From positions 20,697-84,696 of the forward strand of contig NZ_BILV01000009.1 in NCBI RefSeq assembly GCF_004000745.1: a DNA stretch of 64,000 nt, given 5' to 3'. A model generated the notes under the pieces. That model worked only from the letters and a program-made list of their open reading frames with translations. It searched no databases and was not told the origin of the DNA. Positions 34,201-43,085 of this stretch are shown here, one piece after another. Positions within the stretch are counted from its first letter, which is position 1. Each line of letters begins with the position of its first letter. Position numbers and translations under genes: made by a program. This DNA comes from Paenibacillus barengoltzii NBRC 101215 (GTDB taxonomy: Bacteria > Bacillota > Bacilli > Paenibacillales > Paenibacillaceae).

Positions 34201-36785
34201 ATGGAGCAAATGCTTCGCTTGTCTCCCCAACGATCGATTTGAGCACCGTCGATAATGCAACCCTTGTGTTTGATCATTGGTTTGAAATTGAGAGCAACTT
34301 TGATTACGGTTATGTGGAAATCAGCTCCGACGGCGGAGCGACATGGAACGAGCTGGGGAGATTTTCGCATAACACCGAGGGCAAGGTTTGGAGCCCTGCT
34401 TATTACGATCTCGAGGATTACGTCGGAGAACAGGTACAGGTTCGCTTCCGATTAGCAACAGACGGCAGCGTTGTGAGGGCCGGCTGGTACATTGACAACG
34501 TTCAGGTGCTGAGCGTGAATACACCCGAAGATCAGGTGACGAGCAACGTGCTTAGTGACACCGGAAAGAAAAAGGACAAGGTTGTAAAATCCGGACCGGC
34601 CTACAAACTGACGCGTACCAGCAAGGCTGAATTTGAGCGACAAGTGAAGGAAGCGAAGCCAATCGGTGACATCGGCATCAGCAGCCTGCCGGCCAGCGCA
34701 ACGGTGACGGTGGTGGAAACCGGGCGTTCTGTCAAAACCGATCCAGCCACCGGACGCTACAGCTTCAATCATATGGCTGGGGATTACACGCTGAAAGCGG
34801 AAGCCTACGGCTATTATCCGGAAACGGCAAATGTGACCATCGCCGATCAGGTGAACGCCAAGGTGAACTTCACCCTGGAGCCGATTCCAAAGGGCACGCT
34901 CACTGGCACGATCACGGATGAACGTACAGGTGAGCCGATCGAAGGTGCAACAGTATCCGTACTTGAAGATGCGATGGTTGCACCACAAATCACCGGGGCT
35001 GATGGCAGCTTCTCCTTAGAACTTCTGGAAGGGACCTATACGTTGTCGGTAATTGCAGCCGATTATTACGGCGATACGTTAACGGTGACAGTACCGCCGA
35101 ACGGAACTGCTGACGGCTCGCTGGCACTCAAGCCGTTTGTGGGCTTGCCTGGCGAAATCGCCTACGATGACGGCACGCTGGAAAATGCGTGGGTCTTCAA
35201 CAAAGCAGACAACGCCTGGGCGGTACGCATGACGCCGGAGGCCGGCGCGGTGCAAGTCACCGGTGCATTGATCCGTTTCATGAATACGGAATGGCCGGTT
35301 CCGGGCGGAACCGAAATCCAATACGCCGTTTACGATGCCTCCGGCCCGGACGGAGCACCAGGCCAGCAAATCGCCGGTCCTTTTGACGGCACTGCTTTGC
35401 GTAATGATGAATGGACCGTGCTTGAGCTGCCAGAGCCGGTTACAGTTGAAGGTGACTTCTACATCGTCTACATTCAAACCTTAGTCGGAACCAACGCTCC
35501 AGGGATTGGGACGGACGAATCCAGCCCGAACGCCGGTCGCAGCTGGAATCGCATCAACGGAGTGTGGAGCTTGGTTGATCAATCACAAGGCAACTTTATG
35601 ATTCGCGCCGTCGTCCGTTATCCGGTGCATGCACCAGTGATTACGTCTCCAGAGGATGGATCTTATACGAATCAAGCCGCCTTTACCGTAACCGGAACCT
35701 CTATGGCGAACGGCGCTGAGGTGAAGGTATACAACGGCACCGAGCTGGCAGGAACAACGACGGTTGAAAACGGGCAATTCAGTCTGCCGATCGAGCTTCA
35801 TGACGGAGCCAATGAGTTGACTGCCGAAGTCCTCGTGAACGGGAAGGCAACCGATCGCTCACTGCCTGCCACAATTACACTGGATACGGTTGCTCCGGAA
35901 CTTGAAGTCGTTTCACCCGTGGACGGCTTCCGAACCAATTCAGAAGTATTGAATGTGACGGGTTCTATGTTCGATGAGTTCATCAACAAGTTGACCGTCA
36001 ACGGGCAAGAGGTTCCGTTGGAAGGCAGCGGCGCGTTCGCATATCGTATGTTGATTAACGCCGGTGAGAATCTGATCACCGTGACCGCGACGGACCATGC
36101 CGGAAACGAAACGACGGTCACTCGGACGGTCTACGTGGATACCGAGCTGCCGGAGATCATGAATCTGACACCGGCAGAGGATGTTCATTTAACAGCAGGT
36201 GAAGCGCTGACGGTCTCCTTTGACAGCGTTCCAGGGCTGACGGCTTCGTTCCACATCGAATTGCCGTTATCGGTATCGAGCGCTTCGAACAATGGAATTC
36301 CATTAACGGAAACGGAACCAGGGCACTATGAAGGAACGTACACGATACCTGCCTCGCTTGTCTTGGAAGGCGGCGTGATCGTTGTCACTGTCCAAGATGC
36401 GGCTGGAAACAGCGGCGACTTCCAAGCACCGGGCCGCTTGTTTGTCAGCGCTCCGGGTGAAGATCCGGGAGAAGATCCAGGTGAGGATCCTGGTGAAGAC
36501 CCTGGGGAGGATCCCGGGAATACGCCAAACGTCCTGCCGGTTGCTGTCATTCATGCCGTGGAACGTTCAGCCAAGAATAAGCAAGTTGAATTTGACGGAT
36601 CCGCCTCCTCCGATGCCGACGGTCGCATCGTCCGCTACAGCTGGTCGTTTAGCGACGGCGGTACTGAGTTCGGCCCCAAAGTCAAACACCGCTTCTCCGC
36701 TGCTGGATCGTACACCGTCACCTTAACGGTGACTGATAACGCCGGCGCGGAAAACAGCGTGGTTCACAGAATCGTGATCCGGTAA
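31299..36785 (+). CDS. Giant secreted multidomain subtilase (bacillopeptidase F-like)
   Basis: A 1828-residue exported S8 protease. Order: signal peptide (cleavage after VASAS, about residue 30); I9-type propeptide (about 50-155); catalytic domain with Asp250 (NLDTGVD), His296 (HGHGTH) and Ser473 (NGTSMAG). Then come a large bacillopeptidase-F-type beta region with two repeats near residues 665-815 and 910-1065 (each with LANSYLLAPPIDLT / NASLVSPTIDLS), an FN3 domain between them, two carboxypeptidase-regulatory-like domains (about 1125-1260), and Ig-like domains (about 1445-1610). An E-D-P-G repeat linker (about 1721-1740) precedes a C-terminal PKD domain. No SLH or sortase motif is seen. 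The TTG at 31299 is 8 bases after GGGAG; the GTG at 31290 is an alternative. Confidence 0.93.
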   Translation: MISLKRFRKPFSLGMSILLALTLVPVASASSSSSVSGQSSLRSSTPQVAEAKIDAKLQTQFKQDDFVTYLVKLKEQTDTTSVAKLALQKAQLEKSTPSAAKLSVRTSVVSALRETASRTQFKLEEYLRKAQQSGEVKDYKSYFIVNAMAVTSSKEVMERIALFPEVEKILPNEERHLQKVEIDKDAAVEPAVKMPAVKPADEVSTSLGDSKQATKDVNPSSVEWNIAQINAPEVWNMGIDGTGIVVANLDTGVDYNHPALRSKWRGLDASGNIVDPELSWYDPHSHAPLPADSHGHGTHTMGTMVGSEPDGSNQIGVAPGAKWIAVRIFNPTTTDDIILDGGQWLLAPVDAEGNLHPELAPDVVNNSWGGGPGIDEWFRPIVQAWRSAQIFPEFSAGNTDFDNPGGPGSVAAPANYPEAFATGATDINGNLADFSLRGPSPYDEIKPEVSAPGVNIRSSVPGGAYQGGWNGTSMAGPHTTAIAALLLQANHSLTVDQLEEILTSTATPRTDAEYDTVPNNGYGYGIVNALDAVGSVLQGIGTVSGRVITAGEDLEEPVLTHTPPTLIYEGFDVTLSAQVSDDVAVTSVEFYAKEAGTSHYVYIPAVRVSGNEKDGVYEATIPSFLISTAGLDYYIRVNDYGNNGFDSDPYSVSVSAGVVPGYLQDFETDITGFVSGGAGNTWAWGTPVSGPGSAYSGEKVYATNLTDSYEPLANSYLLAPPIDLTDSPEGAILSFKHWYDLEEGFDVGTLYMATLDTDYAFVPVAEYTGTSNGWTTQYLDLRDYAGQQVYLQFGLTSDGVVQKAGWYLDDLSLQLPDDSAPAAPTDLSGSATLVGSVELTWSPSVDEDVKEYTVYRSTTSGSGYEELITTSLTEYTDTTTESDITYYYAVTATDYSGNESAKSEELEINVVRPLIIFSDNFDGDSDNGWTHSGAGDKWERGTPMEPGPISAVSEPNVWGTDLDNNYENGANASLVSPTIDLSTVDNATLVFDHWFEIESNFDYGYVEISSDGGATWNELGRFSHNTEGKVWSPAYYDLEDYVGEQVQVRFRLATDGSVVRAGWYIDNVQVLSVNTPEDQVTSNVLSDTGKKKDKVVKSGPAYKLTRTSKAEFERQVKEAKPIGDIGISSLPASATVTVVETGRSVKTDPATGRYSFNHMAGDYTLKAEAYGYYPETANVTIADQVNAKVNFTLEPIPKGTLTGTITDERTGEPIEGATVSVLEDAMVAPQITGADGSFSLELLEGTYTLSVIAADYYGDTLTVTVPPNGTADGSLALKPFVGLPGEIAYDDGTLENAWVFNKADNAWAVRMTPEAGAVQVTGALIRFMNTEWPVPGGTEIQYAVYDASGPDGAPGQQIAGPFDGTALRNDEWTVLELPEPVTVEGDFYIVYIQTLVGTNAPGIGTDESSPNAGRSWNRINGVWSLVDQSQGNFMIRAVVRYPVHAPVITSPEDGSYTNQAAFTVTGTSMANGAEVKVYNGTELAGTTTVENGQFSLPIELHDGANELTAEVLVNGKATDRSLPATITLDTVAPELEVVSPVDGFRTNSEVLNVTGSMFDEFINKLTVNGQEVPLEGSGAFAYRMLINAGENLITVTATDHAGNETTVTRTVYVDTELPEIMNLTPAEDVHLTAGEALTVSFDSVPGLTASFHIELPLSVSSASNNGIPLTETEPGHYEGTYTIPASLVLEGGVIVVTVQDAAGNSGDFQAPGRLFVSAPGEDPGEDPGEDPGEDPGEDPGNTPNVLPVAVIHAVERSAKNKQVEFDGSASSDADGRIVRYSWSFSDGGTEFGPKVKHRFSAAGSYTVTLTVTDNAGAENSVVHRIVIR

Positions 36786-36808
36786 TTCCTTGGACACGAT
36801 CTGAAAGC

Positions 36809-36853
36809 AAATCAGCCCCAAGCGGCACAAAACCGCTTGGGGCTGATTTTTTT
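36809..36853 (+). terminator. Strong terminator after the subtilase gene
   Basis: A perfect 17-bp stem (AAATCAGCCCCAAGCGG and its complement) with a 7-base loop, followed by a run of Ts on the plus strand. The reverse side may also serve the minus-strand alpha-galactosidase gene. Confidence 0.95.
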
Positions 36854-36917
36854 ATATCTAACCGAATCGACAGCCTTTTTTACCGTTAGACAAAAACTGT
36901 GGGGGCGAACGCCAACG

Positions 36918-39026
36918 TTACGCTTCGCGAATCCGGTACAGCACGCTGTCGAAGTCGCCGCGCAGGGGCAACTCGATGCCGATTTGCATCAGGCTGCGGC
37001 CGCTCCAGGCGCCGGACACCCCTTCGATGGCGTAGGTTTTGTCCGGCGCAAGGCCTTGCAGACGCAAGCGAGGCAGGCAGTCGCCCAGCCGTTGCGAATG
37101 CAGGAACGCCAGCAGCACGCTATCCCCGCGAGCTGCGTCCACATACTGAACCGCCGTCACACCCAGGTGGCTCAGCGCATTCAGCCGGTACTGGTCGCCG
37201 AACTGCACCAGCGGGCGGATCGCTTTGTATTGCTCGACGAACCCGGCCGCCTCCTCCAGCTCCGCATCGCTCCAATGGTTGAGGTTCGCACCGATACCCA
37301 GCGTCCCCATCATTGCGCTGTGGAACCGGTACGGCAGCGACAGCACGCGGCGGTTCATCCCGGTAGGAGACTCCGTCACCCAGCAGGTCATCATCTTCGG
37401 CGCATACACATAGGAGAAGCCCTCCTGGATATTCAGCCGATCGAAGGCATCCGTATTATCGCTGGGCCAAGACTGATCCGCATATTGAAAAATGCCAAGA
37501 TCAATCCGCGAGCCCCCGCCCGCACAAGTCTCAAACTCCACGTGCGGGAACCGCCGGCGCAGCTTTGCCCAGATCTCATATAGGCTTTGCACGTGCCGAA
37601 TCCAAATCTCCTTCTGGCGATTCAGCGGATGATCCTTCATCCCTGGCTCCGTCACCGTCCGGTTCATGTCCCATTTAATGAACTTGATTTGGTGTTGGCT
37701 AAGCAGATCAGTCATGAACTCCAGGATGTAGTTTTTGACCTCCGGCTTGGAGATGTTTAAGAGCAGCTGGTTGCGCAGCTCCGTCCTTCCCCGAGTCGGA
37801 AAATGGTACACCCAATCCGGATGACTCCGGTACAGATCGCTGTCCGGATTCACCGCTTCCGGCTCCACCCAGATCCCGAACTCCATGCCCAGCTCATGTA
37901 CCCGATCGATCAGCTCACTCAGGCCGTTCGGGAACTTCTCAGGGTTGATGACCCAGTCGCCCAGCCCAGCGCGATCATGGTTGCGCGCCCCAAACCAGCC
38001 GTCGTCAACGATGAACAGTTCCACACCAAGCTTGGCCGCGCGCTCCGCTAAAGCCATTTGGTCCTGCACGTTCACATCGAAGTACGTCGCTTCCCACGAA
38101 TTGTACAGCACCTTGCGCGGCTCTCGGCTCGGCAGCACGTAATCGTGTTGATAGCGATGCAGCTTGCGGCTCATCTCGCCGAACCCGGCGGCGCTATAAC
38201 CGCCGACAAACATCGGTGCGGCAAACGTCTCGCCGGGGCCAAGTAACCACGTACTGTCGAAATCGTGGATGCCTCCGATTACACGAACGTGACGAAATGC
38301 AGTTTGTTCGGCGACGATTTTCCAGTTGCCGCTCCATGCCAGCGCCCCGAACCATACATCGCCGCGATCCTCCGCCGCCGTCCCGTCATCAACGGCAAAC
38401 CACGGATTCGCATGGCCGTCGGTGAAGCCGCGGCGCGATTCCAGGACTTTTTTGCCTTCGGATAAGAAGGTACGTCGCAGTTGGAACTCGCCCACCCACT
38501 TCCCTGTGACATGCGTCAACCGATAGTCCCGCAACACCGGCATCGTCCAAGCAGCCGATTGCATCGTCTCCAACAGCACCGGTTCACCGCCCAAATTCAC
38601 AAAGCTGGCGGACCGCTCCAGCACATCATGTTCAGGAATCACCACATAGCTCAAGCGAACCTCAAACGGATACACCTCATCTTGAAAGGTAAGCGTCAGT
38701 GTATCTTTCCCGTTTGGCTGATCGACCCGGTACCCCGCATACTTCGGGCAAAAATCCCGCACCCCATCCGGCCAAGTCACTTTTAGCGACGGTTCAACAT
38801 ATCCTACACCGCCCCAGAAGCTATACTCCTCCGTTTCCCGTTCAATCTCCGCGTCGAAGGAGCTATGCCCCCGCGTTCTCAACAGCGGCAACGCCTCGAT
38901 CGGATCGATCGGCGCTCCCCAATATAGATGCTGCAGTCTGCCTTTCTCATTCAAGCCAAATACATAAGAGCTGCCGTTCGTTTGCAATGCAAAAATCTGA
39001 TGTTGTTCATCCACCCAAATTGCCAT
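36918..39026 (-). CDS. GH36 alpha-galactosidase
   Basis: A 702-residue cytoplasmic enzyme of the ~730-residue GH36 bacterial type. FIVDDGWFGARNHDRAGLGD is the substrate-binding loop, KWDMNRTVTEPG holds the nucleophile Asp453, ETCAGGGSRID follows, and WPSDNTDAFDR holds the acid/base Asp523. It cleaves terminal alpha-1,6-galactose from melibiose- and raffinose-type sugars or galactomannan fragments. It is the last gene of the minus-strand unit and starts two bases after the preceding glycosidase stop. Confidence 0.95.
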   Translation of the reverse strand: MAIWVDEQHQIFALQTNGSSYVFGLNEKGRLQHLYWGAPIDPIEALPLLRTRGHSSFDAEIERETEEYSFWGGVGYVEPSLKVTWPDGVRDFCPKYAGYRVDQPNGKDTLTLTFQDEVYPFEVRLSYVVIPEHDVLERSASFVNLGGEPVLLETMQSAAWTMPVLRDYRLTHVTGKWVGEFQLRRTFLSEGKKVLESRRGFTDGHANPWFAVDDGTAAEDRGDVWFGALAWSGNWKIVAEQTAFRHVRVIGGIHDFDSTWLLGPGETFAAPMFVGGYSAAGFGEMSRKLHRYQHDYVLPSREPRKVLYNSWEATYFDVNVQDQMALAERAAKLGVELFIVDDGWFGARNHDRAGLGDWVINPEKFPNGLSELIDRVHELGMEFGIWVEPEAVNPDSDLYRSHPDWVYHFPTRGRTELRNQLLLNISKPEVKNYILEFMTDLLSQHQIKFIKWDMNRTVTEPGMKDHPLNRQKEIWIRHVQSLYEIWAKLRRRFPHVEFETCAGGGSRIDLGIFQYADQSWPSDNTDAFDRLNIQEGFSYVYAPKMMTCWVTESPTGMNRRVLSLPYRFHSAMMGTLGIGANLNHWSDAELEEAAGFVEQYKAIRPLVQFGDQYRLNALSHLGVTAVQYVDAARGDSVLLAFLHSQRLGDCLPRLRLQGLAPDKTYAIEGVSGAWSGRSLMQIGIELPLRGDFDSVLYRIREA

Positions 39027-39028
39027 GT

Positions 39029-41128
39029 TCAGATCACCGTCCGCTGAGTGAGTTTAAATAGTTTGGCTTCCGCCGGCTTCAGGTCGACAACCAGCTCGCC
39101 CGCAGTTTCCTGTTCCGTACCTTCCCACAAATCATCAACCCGGTACAGCACCTTCGGATTCAGACCCGCACGCGATAGAGATACCGTCTTCCGAGCCCCC
39201 TTCGTCCCATCAAAGTTAAACACGGCCATATACCACGCATCTCCGCCCTCAGGATTTGAAGCAGGAACCTCCAACACAAACACATCAGCTGCCCGATCAC
39301 CAAAGCCCCCTTCCAACGGCCGGAAAGTTTGCCCCAATCGGGCGATGTCCATCACCGCGCGATTGCCCAGCCAAGCCTTGGCACGTTCTGCGGCGCCTTC
39401 CTTGCGGAAGTCATCGCCAAGCAATAGCAGTGTTCCGGCAATGACCGATGCCGTCAGGCGGCTCCGCCCTTCATGCCATCCAGTCTCGTCCTGATTGAAG
39501 CTTTTGTAGAGTACCGTGTGGTCTGGATCGTTAAATCGGTACAAGCAGCCATTCATCCACCAGCCGTAAGTCAACGAGTTGAGCAAATATTCCGTATCTC
39601 CGATCTGTCCAAACACATCGCAGGAAATGCGGCGGCTATGGGCAAAAGCGTACGGAAACAGCGGCGCAATCGACAGATTGATAAAAAATGGCCGTCCAAC
39701 CGCCTCCGGCGACAGCTTTGTTGCCAAATAGGATAAGCCGTGGCGGTAAGCCGCGATGCCGGTCGTGATCGCAGGGTCATAATGCTTCCCTTCCAGCGCC
39801 CCGTGCGCCATGAAGTCGAGCTTCACGTATTCGAAGCCTTCGCGAATGATCTTCTCCGTAAACCAATCGATCCGCTGCAACGCCCCCGGATGTGTGGGAT
39901 CAATCGCCAGACCGCCGGCGATATCGGCCACGATTTCCCCTTCCGCATCGCGAAGCAAGATCTCACCGTACGTATACTTGCCGCCCGTGCCCTCCACTTC
40001 CCGGCTGAATTGCTCAGGACTGCCCCAGAAGGCAAACGGCGTCCAATACGTTCCCGGCTTATGTCCATTCTCCCGCACCCGGCGCAGTGCATCCGCCATC
40101 TCTTCTGCCGTCAGCCGATCCCAGAAGGCATCGAAGTTGATGTAGAGTGTCTCTCCGCTCTCAAATCCCAGCGGCTGCACTTCACCTCTCAGAAAATCAC
40201 TGGTTGACGTATACAGCTCGTAATCCAACGTGCTCATTGCCGCCGACCAGCTGTTCCAGCCAAACGGCACGCCGCCTTCCCACTTCAGCGGTGGCTCAAC
40301 CGCCGCGTTGGCTTGGCCATATGCCTCCAGCCCCTCGCGGTAATCGTCATAATATCCCGCGAACACCAGCGGGGATTCGACCCGCGGCCTGTGCACATAC
40401 CCGTGCGGCTGCGTATCCCGTGTCATCACGCCGGCTGCCCCGGCATACAGCTCGAACTCATCCAGCCTGCCAGCTCGTTCACTTCGGATGCGGATGCCCG
40501 TCTTCCAAACGTCGTGGGACACCGAGCCCGTCACAAAGCCCCGCCGGCTGCCCGGATAAAACAACGCGGCCGCTTCATAGCTTTCCGTCTCCCAAGGCAA
40601 CGGCTGTGCAATGTAACGCACCCATTTATCGTTGTCGTAAGGGATGCGAAGAGCATGCAGTTGATCCTCCCCAGACGCCTCGTGACGGGAGGGAGCGTTT
40701 TCGATACTCAGCTTGGCGGACTGCAGCACCACAATCCGGTTTAACTTTAGTCCGCCTTCAGCTGCCACAACAACCCGGATCAAGAAGAAAGGTTGCTGCT
40801 CATAAAGGGAAAAATACTGCTCCACGATCGGCAACCCCGGTTTTTCGTGACGAATCCCCACCTGCAGGCCGCATCCAAACGCATCGCTAAGCTCCTTCGG
40901 CTCCCCGATCACTTCATGGCGCTCATACAGGCCGGTATGGTATTCCCTCCCCTGCCACCGAAACGCGCTGCGAATCTCGTGCCACACCAGCGCTTCGCGG
41001 CAGGTCCAGGCAAAGGTGCCGCCAGCCAAATCAAAGCTTAAGCGACCAAGCCCGTTATCCAAAAATTTAAGCGTATCTGATTCCACCCAGAAGCGGACTT
41101 TTTCCGTGATCGTTCCGTTAATCGTCAT
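39029..41128 (-). CDS. Clan GH-D alpha-galactosidase-like glycosidase
   Basis: A 699-residue protein with a large N-terminal beta domain and a TIM barrel that starts at PFGWNSWSA (about residue 290), the entry motif of GH27/GH36 enzymes. EYVKLDFMAHG supplies the probable nucleophile Asp438; SCDVFGQIGDTEYLL and YRFNDPDHTVLY are candidates for the acid/base region. It is clearly different from the neighbouring GH36 enzyme and may act on another linkage or sugar (alpha-GalNAc, beta-L-arabinopyranose or raffinose-family chains). No signal peptide. AAAGGGTGGGG precedes the ATG. Confidence 0.82.
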   Translation of the reverse strand: MTINGTITEKVRFWVESDTLKFLDNGLGRLSFDLAGGTFAWTCREALVWHEIRSAFRWQGREYHTGLYERHEVIGEPKELSDAFGCGLQVGIRHEKPGLPIVEQYFSLYEQQPFFLIRVVVAAEGGLKLNRIVVLQSAKLSIENAPSRHEASGEDQLHALRIPYDNDKWVRYIAQPLPWETESYEAAALFYPGSRRGFVTGSVSHDVWKTGIRIRSERAGRLDEFELYAGAAGVMTRDTQPHGYVHRPRVESPLVFAGYYDDYREGLEAYGQANAAVEPPLKWEGGVPFGWNSWSAAMSTLDYELYTSTSDFLRGEVQPLGFESGETLYINFDAFWDRLTAEEMADALRRVRENGHKPGTYWTPFAFWGSPEQFSREVEGTGGKYTYGEILLRDAEGEIVADIAGGLAIDPTHPGALQRIDWFTEKIIREGFEYVKLDFMAHGALEGKHYDPAITTGIAAYRHGLSYLATKLSPEAVGRPFFINLSIAPLFPYAFAHSRRISCDVFGQIGDTEYLLNSLTYGWWMNGCLYRFNDPDHTVLYKSFNQDETGWHEGRSRLTASVIAGTLLLLGDDFRKEGAAERAKAWLGNRAVMDIARLGQTFRPLEGGFGDRAADVFVLEVPASNPEGGDAWYMAVFNFDGTKGARKTVSLSRAGLNPKVLYRVDDLWEGTEQETAGELVVDLKPAEAKLFKLTQRTVI

Positions 41129-41245
41129 TCAACCCCACCCTTTCTCCGCTTATTCGCCCCCATTATAAGGTCGAACCTTATGAGGTTCCATGCAACGATG
41201 TTCCGATTGATAGCGGGATATGCCTTTTTTGATTAGCAGCTTCGT

Positions 41246-41287
41246 TCAAAAACAAAGCAGCGGAGGAACCCATTCCCCCGCCGCTTC
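41246..41287 (-). terminator. Terminator after the binding-protein gene
   Basis: On the minus strand AAGCGGCGGGGG pairs with CCTCCGCTGCTT (G-U pairs allowed), followed by TGTTTTTG. It lies 13 bases past the stop of the gene at 41300 and separates it from the two glycosidase genes. Confidence 0.75.
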
Positions 41288-41299
41288 AGTCACATCGTC

Positions 41300-42937
41300 T
41301 TATTTCCACAGTTCCATACGTTCTTGATACTTCTTGTTATACACATCTTCCAGTTTCGATAGGCCAGCAGCCTCCACTTGCTTCATCATGGTGTCGTACA
41401 ACGTCACCACATCTTGCTCGCTAGGAGCCAAGGCCATCTTCAGGAAGTACTCGTTAATCGTCTCGTTCACCTTCGTCTCCATAATGGCTTCCGGTGTGCC
41501 ACCGTCCGGGCCAAGGCTATCGTAAGGCGCCGTATCAAACGACGTATCCGCCAAGTTCTTGATCGCCAGATCCGTCGTCGGATCGCTCATCCCACGGCCA
41601 ATCAAGTCATATGGCGTGCCGTCAGAGCCCGGTCCGTTCTTGATCGTCCAAGTCCATTTGCGGATCCCGGTCGTGCGGGAGGCTTCTGCCCAATCCTTCT
41701 TGAAGGCGTCCAGTACTTCTTGACGCGGCACGTGCTTGCCATCCTTCATATCCCAATGCTCGCCTTCCACGCCCCACATCATCAAATACTGCCCTTCCTC
41801 GCTGGCGAGGAAATCCAGGAACTTGATCGTGCGAACCGGGTCCTTGTTCGTCTTGGTGATGGAGATGCCGTCCCAACCAAGCGAGCTCTTTGGCCCGTAC
41901 GTCGTTTGGTCTGGTCCGATGCCCGGTGCCAGCACTTTATATTGATAGAACTGTCTTTCCTCCGCCTTCGCGGGGTCCGGAGCATCTGCCTTCAACAGAC
42001 CGTTGGCTCCGCCTACGTTCCAACCTGCATCCGCGGTAGCAAAAACGTTCCCAGCTGCCAGCTTCTGTTCATACTGCTTCGTCTTCATCGTTACCCACTC
42101 TTTGTCGAGCAGACCTTGGCGATACAATGAGTTCATATATTTCATCATTTCCAAATACCGCGGATCGCGGATATCCTTCAGCAGCTTGCCGTCTTTCTCG
42201 TAATACGGCATAATGCCATACATTCCTTTAAACGTACCGGTGACCCCGCTCATGTTGTCGCCATTTAACGTCATCGGAATGGTTTCCTTGCCATCGATTG
42301 TTGGGTACTTCTCCTTAAACGCCTTTAGCAGGTTCTCGAACTCTTCGGCGGTAAACGGCTCGCCGTTGTTCACCTTATCCCCAACACCCAGCTCCTTCAT
42401 CAAATCCATCCGCATCAGGAAGCCGAATACCGGATACTGCTCCAGACCGTACCAGTTAGCCAGATAGTAGTTCTTCCCGTCCGCACTGCGCGTCTTCTTC
42501 AGCGTATCCCCATACATCTTCTTGATGTTCGGGCCGTATTGCTCGATCAGATCGTCCAGCGGGATCACGGCTCCCGAGGAGATATACTTGTTCATGATGT
42601 CGCTTCCGCGGCTCATCAGCACGATGTCCGGCAAATCGTTACTTGCCAGCATCAGGTTCAGCTTCTCCGCTGGATTCCCGGTGGGCTGCTGGATTTCTAC
42701 CGTCACGCCCGTTTTTTCTGTAATCGCTTTCGCTACAGGGTTTGTAAATGGATCCCCGGTGTTCTGGTCAAACAACGTCAGCGTGATCGGCGACTTGTCA
42801 TCCGCCGGTGCCTCTCCGGTTGTTCCGCTCGCCGCAGGAGAATTGCCTCCCGCCGACGGGGTGTTCCCGGACCCGCAGCCTGCGAGCAAGGCCAGGACCA
42901 ACATAGAGGATACCATGAATAGCAGCTTTTTCTTCAT
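41300..42937 (-). CDS. Sugar ABC transporter binding lipoprotein (LplA-like, CUT1)
   Basis: A 545-residue solute-binding lipoprotein. Signal peptide MKKKLLFMVSSMLVLALLAG with the lipobox Cys at residue 21, then a Ser/Gly/Ala linker, then the large family-1 binding fold (ITLTLFDQNTGDPFTNPVAKAI; NDLPDIVLMSRGSDIMNKYI). This ~550-residue type pairs with LplB/LplC-like permeases that use a shared ATPase. Start at 42937 with GAGGGG upstream; the frame to 42985 is rejected. It presumably binds alpha-galactosides for the permeases at 46768 and 47761, given the two glycosidases next door. It is encoded 3.8 kb away from its permeases and on the opposite strand. Confidence 0.9.
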   Translation of the reverse strand: MKKKLLFMVSSMLVLALLAGCGSGNTPSAGGNSPAASGTTGEAPADDKSPITLTLFDQNTGDPFTNPVAKAITEKTGVTVEIQQPTGNPAEKLNLMLASNDLPDIVLMSRGSDIMNKYISSGAVIPLDDLIEQYGPNIKKMYGDTLKKTRSADGKNYYLANWYGLEQYPVFGFLMRMDLMKELGVGDKVNNGEPFTAEEFENLLKAFKEKYPTIDGKETIPMTLNGDNMSGVTGTFKGMYGIMPYYEKDGKLLKDIRDPRYLEMMKYMNSLYRQGLLDKEWVTMKTKQYEQKLAAGNVFATADAGWNVGGANGLLKADAPDPAKAEERQFYQYKVLAPGIGPDQTTYGPKSSLGWDGISITKTNKDPVRTIKFLDFLASEEGQYLMMWGVEGEHWDMKDGKHVPRQEVLDAFKKDWAEASRTTGIRKWTWTIKNGPGSDGTPYDLIGRGMSDPTTDLAIKNLADTSFDTAPYDSLGPDGGTPEAIMETKVNETINEYFLKMALAPSEQDVVTLYDTMMKQVEAAGLSKLEDVYNKKYQERMELWK

Positions 42938-43085
42938 TCGCGTAAACCCCTCTCTTGAACTTTTGCGCTTGGACCTCAAGCTCACCTCAATTGTAAAAAG
43001 CGCCCCCCGGGATATCTATAACGTAAAGTTACTATTCATAATGGAAAACGACTTTCATCGACTTCCCTCCGTTAGAACCCCTATA

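Noticed and set aside
36461..36520. Tandem E-D-P-G codons as a possible CRISPR or DNA repeat
   Set aside because: The repeat is in frame within the subtilase and encodes a Pro/acidic linker before the PKD domain; there are no spacers.
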